DNA from: Lumbricus rubellus
Taxonomy: Eukaryota > Annelida > Clitellata > Crassiclitellata > Lumbricidae
DNA: 64,000 nt
Reading direction: 5' to 3'
Assembly (NCBI GenBank): GCA_945859605.1
Contig: OX243824.1
Coordinates: 22,312,561 to 22,376,560, forward strand
Below are positions 34,122-46,980 of this stretch, one piece after another; positions within the stretch are counted from its first letter, which is position 1, and each line of letters starts with the position of its first letter. The notes beneath the pieces were generated by a model. That model worked only from the letters and a program-made list of their open reading frames with translations, did not search any database and was not told where the DNA came from. The translations under genes and the position numbers were made by a program.

Positions 34122-34124
34122 TAA

Positions 34125-35600
34125 CCAAAATAGTGGGAAATAGTCTTTACCTGTTATACCTTATTTACACATCTGGGTGTTGGCAAACTGTTTTTGCCTA
34201 AATGCAGACAAATCCCAGGTTTGATATGGGACAAAGAAGCAGCTTGCTAAGCATAATACCAATTCTTTCAACGATCCATCCCATGAATAATTCATCCCTC
34301 AACAATTAAGCTGCCATTTAAAAAATTCTCAACTATTGCAGTGCTGACATGAATAGTCTAAGACTCTAAGACTTCAATAAATATTCTTACAATTTATTAT
34401 AATAATTTCTTTATCAGAGATTCCACAATGTAATGTTAGTATTGCAAGCTGCGATCCTAACAAATCACTATATTATTTCAGTGCTGATAAAAAGAGTGGT
34501 TGAAAATTTCAATTAGTATAATTATTATTACAATAATAATTTCTATGCGTATCAAGTTCTGCAACTCAATTCTGCTGCTTATGCATGGGCCATTACCATT
34601 GCAGTATAACAGGTACAGCTACAGAAATTTTAGAAGAGGGTGGGGGCAAAATTTTCGGTGATCTATGCCGGAAAAAATCTGATGACTTTTTCTTAGTCAT
34701 CCGGTCGATATGTGTAAAAAATATACCATTTTCCCTGCCAAACAATCTGATGACCTTTTTAGTCATCTGGTCATGATCTCTTCGGAATATGCTATGACCT
34801 CTCTAGTCGTGCATTGATTTAAAAGTTCTTGAAACCAAATGGGGGGCCACGTCCCATGCAATTTTGAAATGTTGAAAAGTTCGTATAACATGTTGCTCAT
34901 TTGTTATGTGATGTAGTCTGTTTGGGTCGCCGTGGGGCCCCCCTGTTGCGCGGGGCCCTAGGCACGTGCCTCGCGTGCCTAGGCGTTAAAACGGCTCTGT
35001 GTCGGGCATCTCGAATGCTCTAAAACGTACCTTTTTTCAAAATGGGTTAAACAAAATGTATGCTTACATTTAATCAAAATAAGAAAAAAAACTTTAAATT
35101 TTTTTCTAATCGTGCAACGCTTCTTCGATGGAAAATGAAATCGTATATGTCCAGTAAAAGTAACTGCATGTTTAAAATTCTATATTGACAAGTGAACGTA
35201 TTAACGAAATGTAATATTGTTGGTGTTCAGAAAACCCTTGAGAAGACAATGAAAACTGGTAAAGCTGAAGAAGCTTTATGTTAAGGACGCGTCTAAAAGT
35301 CAAATCATCCTGTTGGAATCAATCATCGTTTGCATTGAAGGAGGAAACTTACCTGTTGTTCATTATGGTGTCTACTTAATAATCTGCGTCAGAAATAATA
35401 TTATTTTTTGTCGGCCTACTGTATTAGACTTTAGGTTACCTGTAACTCAGTAATTCATGATTTTCGCTCAGCCATGAGCACTATGGTTTTTTGGTCCGAC
35501 GTGTCGCAGTTCTATTCCTGATAAGTTAATAGTGTAGAATGGAATTGCAAAAATCTAATTCAGCTCCAGTTGCTCTTTAGCTTTGCTGTAACCACAATGT
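34125..35600. other. No gene seen; decayed hAT-like sequence
   Basis: Around 34640-34790 are GATGACTTTTTCTTAGTCATC repeats (shorter core GATGACCTTTTTAGTCATC) like those in the hAT element at 9.0-10.3 kb. At 34935-35000, GGGGCCCTAGGCACGTGCC may be an element end. Otherwise AT-rich. Confidence 0.4.
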
Positions 35601-35603
35601 CTA

Positions 35604-36597
35604 TACGGTGATTCATTAAAAAATGTCCCCCTGCATATTTCACTGTAACCCCGCCAAATGTCATGCTACATGTATGTGGAAGAAATTTTAAAGAAGACAG
35701 AGGAGTTATTTCTAAACATTCGGAAAGTTAAAGCTTATGTTCAAATTCACCCCCTTTGGCAGCTACGCATGCGCGAAGACGAGTACGCCACTGTTTGACT
35801 GATTTATCAATGATGCGCTGATCCATCTCGTCCCATGCCTCCACAATTCGACTTCGCAACTCACTGACATCACATATTCGAGATCTGTAGACCTTCTCTT
35901 GCATGACACTCCATATCTTATAGTCCACTGGATTTAAATCAGGACTGTTGGGTGGCCACAAAGGGCAGGATGAAATCAGGTGTTTCAGTTTCCAGTAACG
36001 CAACAGTGTTCCCGTGCTCTGTGCAGGAGGATCGCTATCCTGCTGGAAGAGGAACTACTCATCAGTAATGTCACGAATGTCTGGTAAAAGACCCTGTTTT
36101 AGTAGAACATTCTCTGTAATATTGTCCTTTGATCTCAACGCCCGGTTCTATGAAATGGATATGTTCGTACGACCATGTACAGACACCATAAGGGATTTGC
36201 TGAAAATTGGTCGATTCCGCAAAGACGATATACTGGATCGTCCCTCTTCTGTGTACCGGCAGATACGTGATTTCGAACATTCTGATTGTTACTGGGTGAT
36301 GCCACAGTAAACAATTTCTCACCAGGAGGCTAAACCAGATTAAATTGACCAGGTTTGCATGATACAATCTCAGTGACTGACAGGGACGTTGGAATATTGC
36401 TTGTTTCTCGAGATTATCGTGACGTCATTAGTTTCGTCATCCGCGTTGCGTCATTATAGCTCTGAATGTGACATAATTTATATAGCACTTGGCTAGCACA
36501 TCAAGCTTCATTACTGTGAAATTTCGTTAAATTTGATGGTCATCTACATGAGTTATGCCAACTTATGTAGGGGGACGTTTTTTAATGAATCACCGTG
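35604..36597 (-). mobile_element. Tc1/mariner-type transposon, inactive
   Basis: Ends GGTGATTCATTAAAAAA and its inverse, with GTCCCCCT just inside, flanked by TA (35602-35603, 36598-36599). On the minus strand, the C-terminal part of a DDE transposase is readable at 35728-36003: WPPNSPDLNPVDYKIW, with the third acidic region just before KVYRS. Further upstream, FQQDSDPPAQ carries the second catalytic Asp. In-frame stops and frameshifts break the N-terminal half, so it is a dead copy, about 994 bases. Confidence 0.88.
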
Positions 36598-36599
36598 TA

Positions 36600-37093
36600 C
36601 ATTATTTTAAACATTTAGACCCTACCGTTTTCATAATAGAACAGGATCATCGCGGCAAATTTCTGTGAATGGACATTGTTGCATTTTGGATTCGTCTGGT
36701 GTGTCGACGAATTTCTTTTCTACTCAGCTAAAAATGAGCATTGTTTACTGTGGCCACATTTTCCACTGACCTGTTACTGGGTGATGCCACAGTAGATTGA
36801 TTCTCCAGCATTTTATTAAAGCAATTCTAGAAAAGACTGCGATGACATACACTGTAGGCCTATTCTTATCTAGACAGTAAAGTCAGCTGAAAATTATCGT
36901 AGAGAAGTCATCACATTGCCTGTGAGACACCAACGACACTGGGTTTTGAATCCAAGTTCACAGTGTTTACTTTGATTGACTTGATTTCACACATTATTTT
37001 ACTCGAGTAGACCTTACCTTTCAGACTATTATAGCTCTACGTCAAGCTAGACAAGTACGTACCTACTTGTGAACAAAAGTGCTTGCTTGCTTA

Positions 37094-37125
<32 letters not shown>

Positions 37126-38220
37126 CAAGAGAATGCATACTTGCTAAATATCGGTGAATGTAAACGGTTTAAAATTAGCTTTGTAAACAAGTAGGCTATA
37201 ATATTATATTATCTTAGCTTCATTTAGTTGTGCATCTGCTTTATACAGTCTGCTTCTGTTGAATCTATGCCATTCATGTGGCCTAAAAATTATAATAAGC
37301 TTATACCGGTAATCGTTGTACACAATGTAATGCATGTAGATCTTAAATAAAATATAGACTTTCGTGTTCTTGCTTACTTTTTATTCGCACAGTTATGGCC
37401 CAAAGAAACTTGATATAGGCCTACATATTTGATTTGCTACCAAAAGCAACAAGAACTTTCTGCCAATAAAGATGCTCAGAATTATTTAGTAGCCGCCACA
37501 TCTAATGTAATGTTAGATACGGTAACGTAACTGACCGCAAATATAATGACAGTTAAAATCAGGATCCATTGTTGATTGATTCGTTATGACAGCGAACAAA
37601 AATCTATTGAATAAACGACTGTACAATTAGGGCCTATGCAATGCAATAATAATAATATTATTCACGAAAGACAAAAATGAGTTTGAGCAACGGATAAGTA
37701 GGCCTACTGATTCGACATCCATTCCTCGAGGACAGCAAAACGGAATACACAAGAGCCCATGTTCGTGAAAAAGTTGACTTAATAAAAGTCTTATTAGCCT
37801 ATAGAATGATCTCAAATTACGGGGCGGGATGTATGGAGAAATAAATGGTTCATAATTGAAGAGGCAGAGAATGTTGACAGAGCTCTTTGGAAATCACTAA
37901 ACTATATCTTGGCTCCGCAATCCCTTCTTGAATCCCACTCTTACCTGTACAAGATTCCCTTTCTGGTCTACACCGCCTTACGCATTTGAAAAAAGCAATG
38001 AAGTCACTAGAAAACTCTATCGATCCAGCATCGTTGACGATCTCATTGTTGATCATCTATGAACTAAACAAATTAGCTTTAGGCCCAATTGAAAGCGCTG
38101 TTCCGAGTTACACGTGCTCAATCAGAGCAACAATGCTCGATGATTGAGTGTTGCTTGCTAAATATATTTGGACAAAATTGTGGAGAGTTTTGTAGCTAGG
38201 GCTGCGAGGCCTATATCATA
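36600..38220. other. No gene seen
   Basis: AT-rich sequence with a (GATT)n run at about 37096-37126. It was searched for gene B tail exons (phase-1 acceptor plus a tyrosine motif) without success. Confidence 0.3.
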
Positions 38221-38224
38221 ATAT

Positions 38225-38425
38225 CGTATCTATGGATTTATATGACGCCTCTCGCATAATGACTATTTAGAGAAGCTCTCAGTACGGACAGCGAGGGATG
38301 GAAGAAATGCCTTTATAGAATGAGAGACAACTAATCATTAGCCTACTATTTAGTCCTTAGGGAGGTAGAAAGGTCATTCCAAATGGAGGGACCAACACCA
38401 AAGAACGCCAGATGTTGGAAAGATA
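38225..38425 (-). mobile_element. LINE 3' end fragment
   Basis: The minus strand encodes FGVGPSIWNDLSTS, the 'P..WN.LP' motif of CR1/L2-type ORF2, followed by the GGCGTCATATAAATCC tail. It is interrupted by decay. Confidence 0.65.
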
Positions 38426-38548
38426 AGTATGTATGTATGTATGTATGCATGTATGTATGTAATGCATGTATGTTTGTATGCATTTATGTATGTATGCATG
38501 ATTGTATGTACGCATGTATGTATGTTTCTGCTTGTGTGTATGTATGTA

Positions 38549-38579
<31 letters not shown>

Positions 38580-38640
38580 TGCATGTATGTATGTAATGCA
38601 TGTATGTTTGTATGCATTTATGTATGTATGCATGGTAGTA
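38426..38640. repeat. (TATG)n microsatellite with an internal duplication
   Basis: TATG-rich sequence. A block containing GTAATGCATGTATGTTTGTA occurs at 38459 and again at 38593. Confidence 0.9.
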
Positions 38641-39554
38641 GGCTAATTATGGCGGATGCGTCAGCGCGAGATTTTAATCATGATCACCATAGAAGCTTCA
38701 AGCATGTGTTTAATGTGTTACCACGCTCACCATAAATCGCCCTCTGCCTTGTTTACTTGTATGGCTGATCATGGTTATGCCCTAGCTACAAAAATTGTTG
38801 GCTGTGTTTAGTGTGTTAGCAGGCCTATTATACTCTTGATATTTATATCTGATGTGATTAAAAACCATAATTTGAAATGGAAGGTTCCCACGGATCGGAG
38901 AATAGTCACTCATTTATGTGTTTTTACAGTTTGAAATTTATAAATCTTCTATGATGTAAATAGGCCTACGTGTTTACATCCACGATAAAGTAAGAGGAAA
39001 ACTAACATTCAAGCATTCACTGAACCTCTGCAGATAGAATAAATTTAAGGCGCCAGAGGAGATGCCTTTGCAGAGGTCTGTCAATGTTACCTCCGAAGGA
39101 AGACTTTTATTATGCAGGTAACTCCACTGTTTCATTATAAATCCACCACTTTCGCTACTATCAAGCATCGTACGAATGTCGTTAGATAAGTTGTTCATTA
39201 CTGATTTCAAAACATAGGCCTATACAGTAGGGTGGTTGCATCTTTAATCGAAATTTTTCAACTGAAGATCATAAGATGTCATATTTCTCCAGGCATTCCG
39301 TGCCACTAGGCTAAGTCTTGGTCTAAATCCTATGTAGCCAAAACAATTATCAAGGTTAAACAATATTTAGGACTTGCACACCGTCGTTGAAGTTTAGGAA
39401 TTACAAATAATTGTAGTAAATTCGAGTATAAGTATTATTTACTTAAAAGTTTTGGAATTATGATTTTTTTATATAAATCCTTATTGATTCTTATTTAGGC
39501 ACAGCTGAAAACTTGAAAAGCAAATTCTACAATGTTCTTTTCATGAGTGGTTGC

Positions 39555-39902
39555 CAGGGCCGTGTTTAACATAGGTCCATTCGGTGCGGTGCACCGAATG
39601 CCCCTGAGCCGAGAGTTTTGTTGCCATTGGCCAAATGTCTTATTTTGCAAAAGTCTCGGTGTTGCTTAAACCTTTTGCAAAATCAGTAAGTGTAAGAAAA
39701 CATTAATTTCATTAAGTTCACTGACGATGCGTGATTGGTTACTGACCCGCCAGGCTGCTACAGCCGACAAATCACGTAGACTAGCTATTGAACAGCAGAT
39801 TTTTGTAAAAATAATGACTAATCTTGTAAGACTGCCAAACGGCATTTTGCCCCTGCTGCAACACTTTGCACCGACACGCGAAGAACCTTAAACACGGCCC
39901 TG
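39555..39902. mobile_element. hAT MITE with exact 8-bp target duplication
   Basis: CAGGGCCGTGTTTAA / TTAAACACGGCCCTG inverted ends, flanked by GTGGTTGC at 39547-39554 and 39903-39910. 348 bases, with GGTGCACCGAATGCCCC inside the left end and an inverse-like GCACCGACACG inside the right. No coding. Confidence 0.92.
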
Positions 39903-39939
39903 GTGGTTGCGAATAATTTCCTTTTTATGAGCAATTGAG

Positions 39940-40377
39940 TATTTTATGGTCCTGGACATGACGTTAAACTGCATTCATCCTCCGCCACAGGGGACCATCA
40001 ACTTCCCTGTGCCAGTCCTAAGCGCGGATAAAGGAGGAAGGTTTGCCAGAGGGGTGGCGACACTCTGGCAGTAGAAGACCAAGACGATTGTAATCCGCTA
40101 AAACCACGACACAAGTGACATAGCGGCCCAGTTGCTTCAAGTTGTGATGATGAGGTCGTTCAGGACAGACCGGTGGAGAGAGTCGGTGGAAAGGGCATTG
40201 GACACAAAACGGGCTTGTCCCACTGGTTGTCCTTCATGCTTCTTTCCTAACATTCTCTTCAAGCAGACAAGGCGGTCCAGCTGCTTCAAGATATAATGGT
40301 ATGGAATAGACCTGCTAGCCTGTAGAAACTGGGAGATGACACGAGACAGACTCAGACAGAGAGTGGCGTCGGACACC
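39940..40377. other. Possible decayed retroelement, unassigned
   Basis: On the minus strand, an open stretch 40137-40376 (79 codons) contains LSRVISQFLQASRSIPYH and DSLHRSVLNDLI. It has a transposon feel but I cannot assign it. It is the sequence into which the palindrome inserted. Confidence 0.25.
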
Positions 40378-40383
40378 TACGGG
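40378..40383. repeat. Target duplication TACGGG, left
   Basis: Exact match to 48453-48458, immediately outside the palindrome. Confidence 0.8.
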
Positions 40384-40437
40384 AGTAGGGTAGAAACGAC
40401 AGTGCTCGATCAGTCACGTGACCAGTGACGTCATCGG

Positions 40438-40585
40438 GGTCAAGGTCAAGGTCAAAGGTCAAGGCCAAGGTCATCTTAAATAGGTCACATTAATTAGGGC
40501 ATATTAATTAGGTCATAATAATTAGGTCATATTAATTGGGTCACGCTAATTAGACATTTTAATTAGGTCAGAGTAATTATATTAT
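40438..40585. repeat. AGGTCA-like array in the left arm
   Basis: Six or so GGTCAA/AAGGTCA units (including TCAAGGTCA), followed by ATTAGGTCAT-type units every 15-20 bases. The inverse lies at about 48250-48400. The units match nuclear-receptor half-sites, which may be chance in a simple repeat. Confidence 0.75.
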
Positions 40586-41859
40586 ATTAATTAATAATAA
40601 TTAGAATTTTTTATTTATAGCAATTAGTGAACCCTAATTAGCAGCGCAAGCCCCACTCCGACCGAGAATGACTCATCAGAAGCATGGTGGTGCATTCTGG
40701 GCCCTGTACTGGCTTCCACTTCTCAACATTCCCCTCACATTTCTGCAAATTTCAATTTCTCAAGCGCAATCTGACCTATAATTAGCAACACAAGGCCCAA
40801 ACCAACCGGAAATGACTCATCGGAAGCGCCCTTAGCCATTCTGCATGCTGCACTGGCTTCCACACATCACAATCTCCCACCCATTATTCCTTCAGTCATC
40901 AATTTCCCTATCACGGCATATCTCCGCGCCATTCCAACCCACGCGCCCAGCCATATCTCCTTCTTTTAGGTGTATTATTTCACTCTACAGCATCTAACCT
41001 CACCCTCCAACCCACCATTCCACCCCGCCACACACGCAAATTTGCATTATATGCATAATAATCAACCAAACAGGAAGCGGCGAGCCCTAACAACGGGTCA
41101 ATCGGGAAGCGAGAAACCCTATGTATGCCATCTCTCTCTCCCTCCACAGCCCTCAACCTCACCCTCCAACCCTCCACTCCACTTTCCCCACCCAAAACTA
41201 GGTATTTTCCCATAAATGCCAACCAACCAAAAGCGAGAAACCTAGAAACCGACCAGCAAGGAGTTGAGAACGCCTAGGGACAGTCTCTCTCTCCCTCTAT
41301 AGCATTCCACCTCACCATCCAAACCTCCATTCCAACCTCCCCACCCAAAACTAGGCATTTTCACATGAGTGCCAACCAACCAAAAGCGAGAAACCTAGAA
41401 ACCGACCAATAAGGGATCGAGAACGCCTAGGGACAGCCTCTCTCGCCCTCTATAGCAGGCCACCACACCCACCAACCCTCCATTCCAAGCCTCTGCACAC
41501 AAATTTATCTTACACGACTAAGAATTGACCAATCAGGAAGCGGCAAATCATAGCTACGAACGAATCAGGAGGCGAGAATTTCTGTGTATACCTTTAAAAT
41601 ATATCAATTATTCACCATTTTATTCGAAAATAGTCATAAATCAGGTATTTATACATTTAAATTAACTAAAAGTGTAATATATATTCAGCATTTCCTACAA
41701 AATTAATCAAAAATAGAGTAACCCACAACAATTTTTTTCATCTTTTCGTATTCATATAAGTCCAAACCCAGCATGAACTTCCAACAAGGCATTACCATCA
41801 TAGTCACAGACAACCTTTCTTGCGCAGCTAAGTTCAAATACTACAAACTCACTCACCCT

Positions 41860-42835
41860 TCCATTCCCAATATGGAGCCCTTCCCACATTTCTTATACAG
41901 GCAAGGCCAAAAACCGAAGAATCACTCAACCTTCCATTCCCAATATGGTATTCTTTCCAACTTTCACGTACCCTCAAACTCAAAAACCGAGGAATCACTC
42001 AACCTTCCATTCCCAATATGGTATTCTTTCCAACTTTCACGTACCCTCAAACTCAAAAACCGAAGAATCACTCAACCTTCCATTCCCAATATGGTATTCT
42101 TTCCAACTTTCACGCACTCTCAAACTTGAAAACCGAAGAATCACTCAACCTTTCATTCCCAATATGGTGACCTTTCTTACTTTCACATGCGCTCAAACTT
42201 GAAAACCGAAGAATCACGCAACCTTCCACTCCCAATATGGCGTCCTTTCTAACTTTCACATGCGCTCAAACTTGAAAACCGAAGAATCACTTAACCTTCC
42301 ATTCCCAATATGGTATTCTTTCCAACTTTCACGTACCCTCAAACTCAAAAACCGAGGAATCACTCAACCTTCCATTCCCAATATGGTATTCTTTCCAACT
42401 TTCACGCACTCTCAAACTTGAAAACCGAAGAATCACTCAACCTTCCATTCCCAATATGGCGACCTTTCATCATTTCTTATACAGCCAAGTCCAAAAACCG
42501 AAGAATCACTCAACCTTCCATTCCCAATATGGCGACCTTTCCTCATTTCTTATACAGACAAGTCCAAAAACCGAAGAATCACACAACAGTCCATTCCCAA
42601 TATGGCAACCTTTTCAACTTTCAAGCATGTTCAAACTCAAAAACCGAAGAATCACACAACCCTCCATTCCCAATATGACACCTTTACCAACTTTCACGCA
42701 CGCGCATACTCAAAACCGAAGAAGCCCTCAACCTTCCTTTCCTCATATGGCAAATTCCTCAAAATTTCATGAATAATCAAACACAAAAACCGAAGAAGTA
42801 CTCAACCTTCCTTTCCCAATATTGTAGCCTTTAGC
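41860..42835 (+). repeat. ~73-bp tandem repeat array, left arm
   Basis: About thirteen units built on TTCCATTCCCAATATGG, ACTTTCACG and AAAACCGAAGAATCACTCAA. The period is not a multiple of three, so open frames through it are repeat artefacts. Confidence 0.92.
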
Positions 42836-42983
42836 AATAATCTGCTCCCAAGGTGGCGCCAGCACAACCTTTCCTGTACAGACATGCTCAAATAAGGAAT
42901 ATACAGACAATTTTTCACACACGCTAAGTCCAAATAACACAAATACACACAACTTTCCAGTCGCAAGGTGGAACATCGGCATA

Positions 42984-43112
<129 letters not shown>

Positions 43113-45883
43113 TAAAAGCCCATGGAAACTTTCGGTCTTCTATCCCCAAGGAATTACTTAAGCATATAGGAACAGACAAGAAACTCATATAACTTTCCAA
43201 CTCCAAAGATGGCGCACAAGCTGACTTTCTTGTGCATGTAAGAGTACAAGCCACAGAATTGTCACAAATTTCTTTCAACAGGTGGCGCTTTTTCTTAAAT
43301 TTTGACATATTACATATCAAATATACGAAATTCACAAGCATATATTCAACAACACATACATTTTCAATATGCGTACGAACGAGTGGAAGCGGCATAGAAC
43401 GAGAGCAGAACGCGTAGCCTAAAGCATATAGAGACATGAGCGCTACAATTTCTAACATACATGCATATACTTTGGGCGAATTTTCTAACTTAGGTTATCA
43501 ACTTTACATGCAACGGTGAAGAATGTAAGTTGTGTAAGGCAAACACAGGAGATGTATGGCGACAAGGCGGTACGAATTGATAATTAGCAAGGTGAAATTA
43601 TAAATATGTTAGATGTGCGAGCGAGCAGAACTTGAACTTTTCAATGTAAGACACGAACTTTTACCATTGCACGAAGTCAAACTTATAATTTACGAAGTAT
43701 AAACACAGAAAATGTATGTAGAATGTGTTAAGTTGGAGAAATATGGAGTGGGCGAAGCGCATATTCTTAGATTTGTGGAAACAATGTCGTACATTATTTG
43801 CAACATGGTAACAATTTTGGTAAATTACGAACTTAGAGAGCGAAGAAATACAACTTAGCATTACAAACAGCAAATTGCAAGACTTTTAAGGGTTGATAGT
43901 GTTCAGCTGGTGAAGTAAAGGGGTGGGGAGAGTGTTCCACTCTTAACTTTGTGGAAAACAAGACTCTTCATTATTTGTGTCATGTCAGCAATTTTGATAA
44001 ATTACGAACTTAGAGAGCGGAGAAACGCAACTTAGGGTTACAAACAGCAAATTGAAAGCCTTTTAAGGGTTGAGAGTGTTCAGTTGGTGAAGTAAAGTGG
44101 TGAGGAGGGTGTGCCATTCTTAAGGTTTGGGCAAACAAAGGTGTTCAACATATGTAAAATGTCATCAATTTTGACAAAATACGAAAATATTGTACGAAGA
44201 AACACGAATTAGGGTTACAAGTGGCAACTTGCAAAACGTTTAGGGTTAGCAGGTGTGCACACTTAGCAGAAATCTACATTCATCAACTCTGAAAACGCTA
44301 AGTCCGACATTTTCACCGTGTAAATTCGACCGGCAGCACCTTCGTGCGGCGCGGCGGCGGCGGCGGCGGGCACCCCGTACCTCACGGACGACCACGGTCC
44401 CTGCGACGTGGCGACGACGTGGCACGCTTTCCCAATTAGATCAGGCTTTGACTCGTAGAAGTTAAAGTCGAATACGCTCCGACACAGCACTTTCAAAAAT
44501 TTCCTTCACCCACAATACGCATGAGTCTTTAACTTCATACGAGCCAAAGCAGGATCGATTGGGAAAGCGGGCCTCGTCGTCAGCCTCGCCGCTGGGTCCG
44601 CAGTCGTCCGTGAGGTACGGGGCGCCCGCCGCCGCCGCCGCCGCGCCGCACGAAGGTGCTGCCGGTCGAATTTACACGGTGAAAATGTCGGACTTAGCGT
44701 TTTCAGAGTTGATGAATGTAGATTTCTGCTAAGTTGTGCACACCTGCTAACCCTAAACGTTTTGCAAGTTGCCACTTGTAACCCTAATTCGTGTTTCTTC
44801 GTGCAATATTTTCGTATTTTGTCAAAATTGATGACATGTTACATATGTTGAACACCTTTGTTTGCCCAAACCTTAAGAATGGCACACCCTCCTCACCACT
44901 TTACTTCACCAACTGAACACTCTCAACCCTTAAAAGTCTTGCAAATTGCTGTTTGTAACCCTAAGTTGCGTTTCTCCGCTCTCTAAGTTCGTAATTTATC
45001 AAAATTGCTGACATGACACAAATAATGAAGAGTCTTGTTTTCCACAAAGTTAAGAGTGGAACACTCTCCCCACCCCTTTACTTCACCAGCTGAACACTAT
45101 CAACCCTTAAAAGTCTTGCAATTTGCTGTTTGTAATGCTAAGTTGTATTTCTTCGCTCTCTAAGTTCGTAATTTACCAAAATTGTTACCATGTTGCAAAT
45201 AATGTACGACATTGTTTCCACAAATCTAAGAATATGCGCTTCGCCCACTCCATATTTCTCCAACTTAACACATTCTACATACATTTTCTGTGTTTATACT
45301 TCGTAAATTATAAGTTTGACTTCGTGCAATGGTAAAAGTTCGTGTCTTACATTGAAAAGTTCAAGTTCTGCTCGCTTGCACATCTAACATATTTATAATT
45401 TCACCTTGCTAATTATCAATTCGTACCGCCTTGTCGCCATACATCTCCTGTGTTTGCCTTACACAACTTACATTCTTCACCGTTGCATGTAAAGTTGATA
45501 ACCTAAGTTAGAAAATTCGCCCAAAGTATATGCATGTATGTTAGAAATTGTAGCGCTCATGTCTCTATATGCTTTAGGCTACGCATTCTGCTCTCGTTCT
45601 ATGCCGCTTCCACTCGTTCGTACGCATATTGAAAATGTATGTGTTGTTGAATATATGCTTGTGAATTTCGTATATTTGATATGTAATATGTCAAAATTTA
45701 AGAAAAAGCGCCACCTGTTGAAAGAAATTTGTGACAATTCTGTGGCTTGTACTCTTACATGCACAAGAAAGTCAGCTTGTGCGCCATCTTTGGAGTTGGA
45801 AAGTTATATGAGTTTCTTGTCTGTTCCTATATGCTTAAGAAATTCCTTGAGGATAGAAGACCGAAAGTTTCCATGGGCTTTTA

Positions 45884-45998
<115 letters not shown>

Positions 45999-46149
45999 TA
46001 TGCCGATGTTCCACCTTGCGACTGGAAAGTTGTGTGTATTTGTGTTATTTGGACTTAGCGTGTGTGAAAAATTGTCTGTATATTCCTTATTTGAGCATGT
46101 CTGTACAGGAAAGGTTGTGCTGGCGCCACCTTGGGAGCAGATTATTGCT

Positions 46150-46980
46150 AAAGGCTACAATATTGGAAAAGGAAGGTTGAGTACTTCTTCGGTTTTTGTG
46201 TTTGATTATTCATGAAATTTTGAGGAATTTGCCATATGAGGAAAGGAAGGTTGAGGGCTTCTTCGGTTTTGAGTATGCGCGTGCGTGAAAGTTGGTAAAG
46301 GTGTCATATTGGGAATGGAGGGTTGTGTGATTCTTCGGTTTTTGAGTTTGAACATGCTTGAAAGTTGAAAAGGTTGCCATATTGGGAATGGACTGTTGTG
46401 TGATTCTTCGGTTTTTGGACTTGTCTGTATAAGAAATGAGGAAAGGTCGCCATATTGGGAATGGAAGGTTGAGTGATTCTTCGGTTTTCAAGTTTGAGAG
46501 TGCGTGAAAGTTGGAAAGAATACCATTTTGGGAATGGAAGGTTGAGTGATTCCTCGGTTTTTGAGTTTGAGGGTACGTGAAAGTTGGAAAGAATACCATA
46601 TTGGGAATGGAAGGTTGAGTGATTCTTCGGTTTTCAAGTTTGAGCGCATGTGAAAGTAAGAAAGGTCACCATATTGGGAATGGAAGGTTGAGTGATTCTT
46701 CGGTTTTCAAGTTTGAGAGTGCGTGAAAGTTGGAAAGAATACCATATTGGGAATGGAAGGTTGAGTGATTCTTCGGTTTTTGAGTTTGAGGGTACGTGAA
46801 AGTTGGAAAGAATACCATATTGGGAATGGAAGGTTGAGTGATTCTTCGGTTTTTGAGTTTGAGGGTACGTGAAAGTTGGAAAGAATACCATATTGGGAAT
46901 GGAAGGTTGAGTGATTCTTCGGTTTTTGGCCTTGCCTGTATAAGAAATGTGGGAAGGGCTCCATATTGGGAATGGAACGG
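46150..46980 (-). repeat. ~73-bp tandem repeat array, right arm
   Basis: The inverse of 41860-42835 with about two fewer units (arm coordinates shift by about 146-160 bases across it). Confidence 0.92.

Noticed and set aside
40438..40585. Functional nuclear-receptor response elements
   Set aside because: The half-sites occur as units of a simple repeat inside a mobile element, so chance similarity is enough. Kept only as a low-level finding.
41773..42776. Open frames over 100 codons repeated in both arms of the palindrome
   Set aside because: The ~73-bp unit is not a multiple of three and lacks stops in all frames, so repeated frames arise automatically.
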